A stretch of DNA of 64,000 bases from Bradyrhizobium sp. NAS96.2 (GTDB lineage Bacteria; Pseudomonadota; Alphaproteobacteria; Rhizobiales; Xanthobacteraceae). Numbering within the stretch: the first letter of the stretch is position 1; every line of letters starts with the position of its first letter. Under the pieces are notes generated by a model. The model had not been told where the DNA came from. It ran no database searches and saw only the letters and a list, made by a program, of their open reading frames with translations. Shown here one piece after another: positions 58,964 to 64,000 of this stretch. A program made the translations under genes and the position numbers. The stretch covers positions 1 to 64,000 of the forward strand of contig NZ_LGHK01000023.1 of the NCBI RefSeq assembly GCF_001908235.1, written 5' to 3'.

Positions 58964-60400
58964 ATGGTAACCTCAAGCGCCCGTTCCGTTTTCATGGGCC
59001 CGCGACTGCGGCGGCTGCGGCGCGACCTCGGGCTGACCCAGGCGGACATGGCCGCCGATCTCGAAATCTCGGCTCCCTATGTCGCCCTGCTGGAACGCAA
59101 CCAGCGGCCGGTGACGGCGGATATGCTGCTTCGGCTGGCCCGCACCTACAAGATCGATCTGGCAGATCTCGCCGGCGACGGCGGTGCGGACCACACCGCC
59201 CGCATGCAGTCCGTCTTGAAGGAGCCGATGTTTGCCGACATCGATATCCCCACGCTCGAAGTCAGCGACCTCGCGGTCAGCTATCCCGGAATGACCGAGG
59301 CGTTCCTGCGCCTCTATACGGCCTATCGTGAAGAGCAGCTGGCGCTCGCGGAGCGGCGCGCGCCGGACCTGGCGGGTGCCGCCTTGCTGCCGGGCGAGAA
59401 CTTCGACGCCAACGATCCCGTCGCGGAAGTCAGGCGATTTCTCGCCGCGCGCCGCAACAATTTCGCCAACCTCGACGATGCCGCCGAGCGTCTCGTCCAC
59501 GAACCGGCCGGACCGGCCGGATTCATCGAGCGGCTTCGCGAACGTCACAAGCTCCAGGTCCGCTATCTGCCGCCCAATGTCATGCTCGGTTCGGTCAGGC
59601 GACTGGATATGCATCGCAGGCAGTTGCTGCTCGAGGACTCGCTCGATACAGCAGGGCTCAATTTTCAGCTCGCCAAGCAACTCGCCTATCTGGAACTGGA
59701 AGGCGAGATCAGCGCGGCGGTGGAAGACGGCAAGTTCAGCAGCAAGAGCGCCGAGCTGCTGGCCCGCCGCGCGCTTGCGGCCTATGCCGCAGCCGCGCTC
59801 ATCATGCCGTATTCCGTGTTTGCGAAAGCGGTCGAGACGCGGCGATACGATCTCGAGGCGCTGGCGCGGCAATTCGGCACCAGCTTCGAGCAGACCGCGC
59901 ATCGGGTCACGACGTTGCAGCGGCCGGGCCTCGAGAAGGTGCCGTTCTTCCTGATCCGGGTCGATCCGGCCGGCAACATCTCTAAGCTGCTCGACGGCGC
60001 CGGCTTCCCGTTTGCGAAGCACGGCGGCGCATGTCCGCTGTGGTCGGTCCACGATATCTTCAAGACGCCGCGCCAGATCGTCACGCAATGGCTGGAATTG
60101 CCCGACGGACAGCGGTTCTTCTCGATCGCCCGCACCGTGACCGCCGGCGGCGGCGCGTTCGGCGCCATCCGTGTCGAGCGGGCGATCGCGATCGGCTGCG
60201 CGGCCGAGCACGCGGGGCAGCTCATCTACACGCGCGACGGACAGGGGCCGAACGCCGATGAGCCGACCCCGATCGGCGTCGCCTGCCGGGTTTGTCATCG
60301 CCCGCGATGCGCGGCGCGATCGGCTCCCCCGATCGGACGCGAGATTCTTCCCGATGATTTCAGAACCTCGAGCGTGCCGTTCGGCTTCTCGGCCGACTGA
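58964..60400 (+). CDS. XRE/ScfR-type short-chain acyl-CoA transcriptional regulator
   Basis: 478-residue regulator. An N-terminal XRE helix-turn-helix (GPRLRRLRRDLGLTQADMAADLEISAPYVALLERNQRPVTADMLLRLARTY) is followed by an IrrE-like (DUF955) domain and a C-terminal DUF2083-type domain ending in a Cys-rich patch (VACRVCHRPRCAARSAPP). The IrrE metal motif HExxH is lost: the site reads LNFQLAKQLAYLELEG, so it is not a protease. The family (ScfR/RamB-like) controls glyoxylate and acyl-CoA genes. Divergent from aceA. ATG at 58964 preferred over a TTG 12 bases upstream. Confidence 0.88.
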   Translation: MVTSSARSVFMGPRLRRLRRDLGLTQADMAADLEISAPYVALLERNQRPVTADMLLRLARTYKIDLADLAGDGGADHTARMQSVLKEPMFADIDIPTLEVSDLAVSYPGMTEAFLRLYTAYREEQLALAERRAPDLAGAALLPGENFDANDPVAEVRRFLAARRNNFANLDDAAERLVHEPAGPAGFIERLRERHKLQVRYLPPNVMLGSVRRLDMHRRQLLLEDSLDTAGLNFQLAKQLAYLELEGEISAAVEDGKFSSKSAELLARRALAAYAAAALIMPYSVFAKAVETRRYDLEALARQFGTSFEQTAHRVTTLQRPGLEKVPFFLIRVDPAGNISKLLDGAGFPFAKHGGACPLWSVHDIFKTPRQIVTQWLELPDGQRFFSIARTVTAGGGAFGAIRVERAIAIGCAAEHAGQLIYTRDGQGPNADEPTPIGVACRVCHRPRCAARSAPPIGREILPDDFRTSSVPFGFSAD

Positions 60401-60409
60401 TGCGGTCGA

Positions 60410-61660
60410 TCACCCCTGCGGCCGGTTCTGGTCATACAGCACCCGCGCGCGGATGGTGCCGTCAATGTCTTTCAGGTCGGCCAGGAGCGCCTCGCCTTCG
60501 CCGCCGACCACGTCGGTCTCGAGCACGACATAGCCGACTTCCGGATCGGTCTGCAGATATTGCGCCAGGATGTTGATCCCGTGCCGGGAGAGTGCGTCGT
60601 TGACCTGACGCATGACGCCGGGAACGTTGCGGTGAACATGGATGAACCGGGTGCCGGTCGGTCGCGCCGGCAATTGCACCTGCGGGAAATTGACCGCGCC
60701 GAAGGTCGATCCGACGTCGGAATAATCGATCAGCTTGCGCGCCACTTCGCCGCCGATACGATCCTGCGCTTCTTCCGTCGAGCCGCCGACATGCGGCGTC
60801 AGGATGACGTTGGGGAGCCCCTGCAGCGGCGAGACGAAGCGCGCCTCGTTCGAGACCGGTTCGACCGGAAACACGTCGACCGCGGCACCCGCCAGGCGGT
60901 TCTCACGCAATGCGCTCGCCAGCGCGTCGAGATCGACCACCGTGCCGCGTGAGTTGTTGATCAGATAGGCTTCGGGCTTCATCAACCGAAGCTGGGCCGC
61001 GCCAATCATGTTGGCGGTAGCCGGCGTCTCCGGCACGTGCAGCGACACGACGTCGCTGGCCGAGAGCAGCTCGTCGAGCGAGTCGACCGGCTCCGTATTG
61101 CCGTGACGCAGCTTGTCGGTGTGATCGAAATAGATCACGCGCATGCCCATGGCTTCCGCGAGGTTCGACAGCTGGGAGCCGATATTGCCGTAGCCGACGA
61201 TGCCGAGCGTCTTGCCGCGCACCTCGCGGCTGCCTTCGGCGGACTTGTCCCAGCCGCCGCCGTGTGCGGAGACCGAGCGCGGAAAGATCCGGCGGAATAG
61301 CATGACGATCTCGGCGATGGTCAGCTCCGCCACGCTGCGGGTGTTGGAATATGGTGCATTGAAGACCGGGATTCCGAGCTTTCGCGCGGCGTCGAGATCG
61401 ACCTGATTGGTGCCGACCGAAAAGCAGCCGACGACCAGCAGCCGGTCGGCAGCCTCCAGGATGTCCGCGGTCAACTGGGTCCGCGACCGAATTCCCAGCA
61501 TATGGATGCCCGACAGCGCTTGCTTGAGTTCTTTCGGTCCCAGCGCCTTGGGCAGACGTTGCAGCTCGGTATAGCCGTTCGCCTCGAACATCCGGACCGC
61601 GGAATCGTTCACGCCCTCCAGCAGCAGCACGCGTATCTTTGTCTTGGGAAGCGACAACAT
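60410..61660 (-). CDS. serA: D-3-phosphoglycerate dehydrogenase (ACT-domain form)
   Basis: 416-residue NAD-dependent dehydrogenase for serine synthesis (3-phosphoglycerate to 3-phosphohydroxypyruvate). Catalytic and NAD motifs: IRSRTQLTADIL, VAELTIAEIVMLFR, LGIVGYGNIGSQLSNLAEAMGM, INNSRGTVVDLDAL, AAVDVFPVEP and NVILTPHVGGSTEEAQ with the catalytic His. C-terminal ACT domain (HVHRNVPGVMRQVNDALSRHGINI) for serine feedback, as in E. coli-type SerA. Convergent with the XRE gene, 9 bp apart. Two ATGs (61660, 61663) adjoin. Confidence 0.94.
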   Translation of the reverse strand: MLSLPKTKIRVLLLEGVNDSAVRMFEANGYTELQRLPKALGPKELKQALSGIHMLGIRSRTQLTADILEAADRLLVVGCFSVGTNQVDLDAARKLGIPVFNAPYSNTRSVAELTIAEIVMLFRRIFPRSVSAHGGGWDKSAEGSREVRGKTLGIVGYGNIGSQLSNLAEAMGMRVIYFDHTDKLRHGNTEPVDSLDELLSASDVVSLHVPETPATANMIGAAQLRLMKPEAYLINNSRGTVVDLDALASALRENRLAGAAVDVFPVEPVSNEARFVSPLQGLPNVILTPHVGGSTEEAQDRIGGEVARKLIDYSDVGSTFGAVNFPQVQLPARPTGTRFIHVHRNVPGVMRQVNDALSRHGINILAQYLQTDPEVGYVVLETDVVGGEGEALLADLKDIDGTIRARVLYDQNRPQG

Positions 61661-61891
61661 CATCAAGATCCAGGCTCGTAGGTTCGGCAGGTCATGCACG
61701 AACGCAGTTTCGACGGATCAGGTGATAACATAGAAAGCAATCGCGTCAGAAGCGGCTGTCAGCGGCCTGCCCCGCGATTTCCGGTCAAGCCCCCTCGATC
61801 CGCGCATCCGGACGCCGGGCGGGAACCGATTCAGCCAAATATCTTGCTCGATTCGCGGGCAGAGGTCCGTTCTGTCGGGCGTTCGAACGCC

Positions 61892-61915
61892 TGCTCCGGC
61901 TCACACGCCGGAGCA
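61892..61915 (-). terminator. Hairpin downstream of the BA14K gene
   Basis: Perfect 9-bp arms TGCTCCGGC (61892-61900) and GCCGGAGCA (61907-61915) with a TCACAC loop, 22 bp after the BA14K stop on the minus strand. Confidence 0.5.
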
Positions 61916-61937
61916 AGCGCGGCGGCATCTCAACCGC

Positions 61938-62300
61938 TTACTGGCAAGGATAGCGCCGGCCGTCCTTGGCCTGGAAGGTATTCGACGCCGGATCGTACGA
62001 GCGATAGCGCTGGGCGCAGGACGTCGCGTGCTGCTGGGCGGCGGCAGCTTCCTGCTGCGCAGCCGCGTTGGCCGCGCCGGCTGCGATGACGCCGCCGATG
62101 AGGCCGCCGACCAGTCCGCCGACGGCGGCGCCACCATCGCAGTTCCCGTAGCGGCACCAGACCTTCTCGGTCACGGCCGGCGCTGCGGCGGCAACACCCG
62201 CACCATGCTGCAGCGGAGCCGAGATCGCGGAGACGGAAAACATCATAACGCCGGTGGTGGCCGTCAAAACAACTTTCAGAAAGCGAGCCCTACGCATCAT
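61938..62300 (-). CDS. BA14K-family secreted protein
   Basis: 120-residue exported protein. Signal-like N-terminus (MMRRARFLKVVLTATTGVMMFSVSAIS), a glycine-zipper helix (GGAAVGGLVGGLIGGVIAAGAANAA), then the BA14K signature SCAQRYRSYDPASNTF..KDGRRYPC. BA14K is named after a Brucella 14-kDa immunoreactive protein with lectin-like activity; the glycine-zipper suggests membrane association. AGGAGA lies five bases before the ATG at 62300. Function otherwise unknown. Confidence 0.75.
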   Translation of the reverse strand: MMRRARFLKVVLTATTGVMMFSVSAISAPLQHGAGVAAAAPAVTEKVWCRYGNCDGGAAVGGLVGGLIGGVIAAGAANAAAQQEAAAAQQHATSCAQRYRSYDPASNTFQAKDGRRYPCQ

Positions 62301-62367
62301 ATCTCCTGCTTCATTGCTGTGGGCGCAGGCCGGCACCTGCGTCCTGATTCCCTCAACATGGATGGGC

Positions 62368-62390
62368 TCGTCTGGTCCTGGACCGGACGA
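62368..62390 (-). terminator. Possible hairpin downstream of the small secreted protein
   Basis: Arms TCGTCTGGTC (62368-62377) and GACCGGACGA (62381-62390), one T:G pair, 3-nt loop. Lies 63 bp past the stop of the 62453-62863 gene. Confidence 0.35.
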
Positions 62391-62452
62391 CACCCGGACA
62401 CGCGCGGCCGGTTACAATTCGCGCGTCAGCCTGCTTCACGGATGGGCGGAGT

Positions 62453-62863
62453 TCATTGGCCGGCTGCGTTCACGACGCGGCAGAGGTTATCGCCGACACC
62501 CGGAGCCAGCTGTCCCGGCGGCAAGATGAAGGTCGCATCGACGCGGCTGCCCTTGCCGTCCTTGCGGACGACGACCTGCAATGTTTGCGGCCGGCCGGAT
62601 CCGGTGGTCTCCTGCTGAACGGTCAGCGTGCCGAGTTTCTTGTCCACGTTCACACCGACAAAGCCCTCGGCCAGGACGGCGCGGGACACCTTGTCGAGAG
62701 CAGCAGCGGGATTGACCGATGGGAAGATCATCCAGGTCTTGTGCGTCATACCCGTGACCATCGGAACGCCGGTGCTCTGGACGTGATCTGCGCAACCATC
62801 GGCCAGCGCAGGTATCGACGAAAGAACCGTGAGCGCGAATACGCAAGTTATCCTTGTAAGCAT
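62453..62863 (-). CDS. Small secreted hypothetical protein
   Basis: 136-residue protein with a clear signal peptide (MLTRITCVFALTVLSSIPALA, residues 1-21). The mature part has a Cys near each end (DGCADHV and DNLCRVV, likely a disulfide) and a beta-rich core (VDKKLGTLTVQQETTGSG, QTLQVVVRKDGKG). No family recognised with confidence. It lies 152 bp upstream of the BA14K gene on the same strand, with a possible terminator between them. Confidence 0.6.
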   Translation of the reverse strand: MLTRITCVFALTVLSSIPALADGCADHVQSTGVPMVTGMTHKTWMIFPSVNPAAALDKVSRAVLAEGFVGVNVDKKLGTLTVQQETTGSGRPQTLQVVVRKDGKGSRVDATFILPPGQLAPGVGDNLCRVVNAAGQ

Positions 62864-63316
62864 GCTTTCATAACCCGTTTGAGTAGGCCCGGAGCATTTA
62901 GGCCAAATGGGCTATGAGTCCATGGACGCCATCGCATTCTGGATGGATACATTCGGATTTTGGCTAGCATGAACGGTTGCGTGCGCGGCCACGCTCGCTG
63001 GTATTCTGAAACGCCAGTACCGCGATAGGTGTGACCTCAACGGAGACGCTCCGAGGCGACGGTCGGCGCTGCACAGCAGTCAATCTAGGCGGCGAATTGG
63101 ATCAAATCTTACCTTTCGCTGCTCGATTTCGCGATCTGGATATCGTGTTCGGTAATTGGATATCGAGCGAGAAGAAAAAGAGAACGCGACCTGATTTCCC
63201 CAAGGCTGTGTTAGGGTGACCGTGCGGTTTGTGCGTGTGGCAGACGTCTCAATGGATGGCTACCCCCCGGTCAGATGGATCGGGTCACTTCGCGCACAGC
63301 AATTGGTTAGGATTTG
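62864..63316. other. 453-bp gap without a supported gene
   Basis: AT content is higher than in the flanks. The short open frame at 63031-63219 has no RBS or coding pattern and is not called. No hairpin or repeat stands out. It probably holds the promoter of the AraC-type gene. Confidence 0.5.
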
Positions 63317-64000
63317 ATGGTCGAAGACGTACTCGCTGCACCTCCCACACGATCGGGCTCTTCGTTTGAAGAACTCCTTGAAATGCTCAGACCGCACGGG
63401 ATCAGCGCCCACTCCCCGCTGCAGCCCGACCAATCGTTTCGTTGGCACGCGGATATTGCAATTGGCGCGGAGATTGACGTCGTACGGGCGGACCTCTCTG
63501 CAGGCTGGGATTGGCGCTACGCATATGAGGACTCTGCTGGAGAACTCGCAATAGGCCTGCTGAATGCCGGTAAGGCCGAGACGCTCATTGCGGGGAAGAA
63601 CGTCGAGCGAACCCCGTCCGAGATTGCCATCGTCCCCCTCCCGACGATGCAGGCGCAGCGCGTCGAAGCGGTCGATGGACGATATTCAAGCGTAACGCTT
63701 ACCTTGCATACGGACATCGTTTCGAAGGTGCTGTCCGCGACATTCGGAAGTGCTGCGCTCGAAGATCTCAATTTGACGCCCATCGTGGGCTTGTCGACCG
63801 GAGCCGGGCAGACGCTGCTTCAACTCGTTCGCACCAGCGCGACCGGTCTGTATGACGGCACCCTGGCGCGCTCTCCAAAAGCCAGCGCGCTGCTGTCCGA
63901 GGCCACGATCCAGCTCATCCTTGAGAACGTCCCGCATCGGCTGAGCGACCGGTTGAACCGCCACCCGCTGGATGCGCCGCCGCGCTACATCAGGCGGGCT
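63317..64000 (+). CDS. AraC-family regulator (partial, HTH off the window)
   Basis: 228 codons from ATG 63317 to the edge without a stop. The N-terminal domain is of the AraC-binding-like cupin type (SAHSPLQPDQSFRWHADIAIGAEIDVVRADLSAGWDWRYA), followed by long strands and the segment that normally links to the HTH (LILENVPHRLSDRLNRHPLDAPPRYIRRA). The DNA-binding domain should begin just beyond base 64000. Codon usage is less GC-biased than the neighbours. Target unknown. Confidence 0.78.
   Translation, partial: MVEDVLAAPPTRSGSSFEELLEMLRPHGISAHSPLQPDQSFRWHADIAIGAEIDVVRADLSAGWDWRYAYEDSAGELAIGLLNAGKAETLIAGKNVERTPSEIAIVPLPTMQAQRVEAVDGRYSSVTLTLHTDIVSKVLSATFGSAALEDLNLTPIVGLSTGAGQTLLQLVRTSATGLYDGTLARSPKASALLSEATIQLILENVPHRLSDRLNRHPLDAPPRYIRRA

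Noticed and set aside
63031-63219. Open frame of 62 codons
   Set aside because: No RBS or coding bias; lies in a gene-poor gap.

Overview
The window looks like the chromosome of a Bradyrhizobium-type alphaproteobacterium (Nitrobacteraceae). This is inferred from the high GC content, many Liv-type and Aap-type ABC transporter genes, a 545-residue isocitrate lyase next to an XRE-type regulator, an Irr (ICE)-like box upstream of a TonB receptor, and several families of short palindromic intergenic repeats like those of that genus. No rRNA, tRNA, CRISPR array or phage was seen. One intact insertion sequence (ISAs1 type) is present.

Left part (1-11.8 kb): an amide and amino-acid utilisation region. 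It holds a branched-chain-type solute-binding protein cut by the left edge, two paralogous amidases, a FadR-type GntR regulator and Aap-type permeases (aapM, aapQ). Divergent from these are an RpiR/SIS regulator, a class III aminotransferase, the binding protein aapJ and an Asp/Glu-racemase-like protein. No ATPase gene (aapP) is present. Both regulator genes have a perfect palindrome against their start codon and no visible Shine-Dalgarno sequence.

Middle left (12-29.3 kb): ordinary accessory genes. These are a DUF3829 protein, two MFS transporters, a DUF983 zinc ribbon, a MocR regulator, two beta-lactamase-fold serine hydrolases, a beta-propeller protein with a repeat-derived N-terminal insert, the IS element, a three-domain rhodanese, glgC-glgA and a DUF417 membrane protein.

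Centre (29.4-51.6 kb): the most interesting region, a catabolic supercluster of about 22 kb. A TetR regulator is divergent from a plus-strand operon: FAD oxidoreductase, livF, livG, an acyl-CoA synthetase, livH, livM, a binding protein and an NAD(P)H:quinone-oxidoreductase-like protein. Facing it are two minus-strand operons. One is CoA ligase, APH-type kinase and DUF6285; the other is Rieske dioxygenase alpha and beta, enoyl-CoA hydratase, SDR, alpha/beta hydrolase and acyl-CoA dehydrogenase. A further plus-strand operon holds a second binding protein, a CrtC/AttH-like protein and a TesB thioesterase. Two near-identical TetR-type operators, and a weaker third, precede these units, so they may form one regulon. 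The ligase/kinase/DUF6285/acyl-CoA dehydrogenase set resembles the levulinate (4-hydroxyacyl-CoA) route of Pseudomonas, here combined with a ring-hydroxylating dioxygenase. The substrate is unknown.

Right part (51.7-64 kb): an iron uptake operon (TonB receptor, Fe(III)-binding protein with a C7-tract frameshift, PepSY-TM protein), isocitrate lyase with its divergent XRE/ScfR-type regulator, a SerA-type dehydrogenase, a BA14K protein, a small secreted protein and an AraC-type regulator cut by the right edge.
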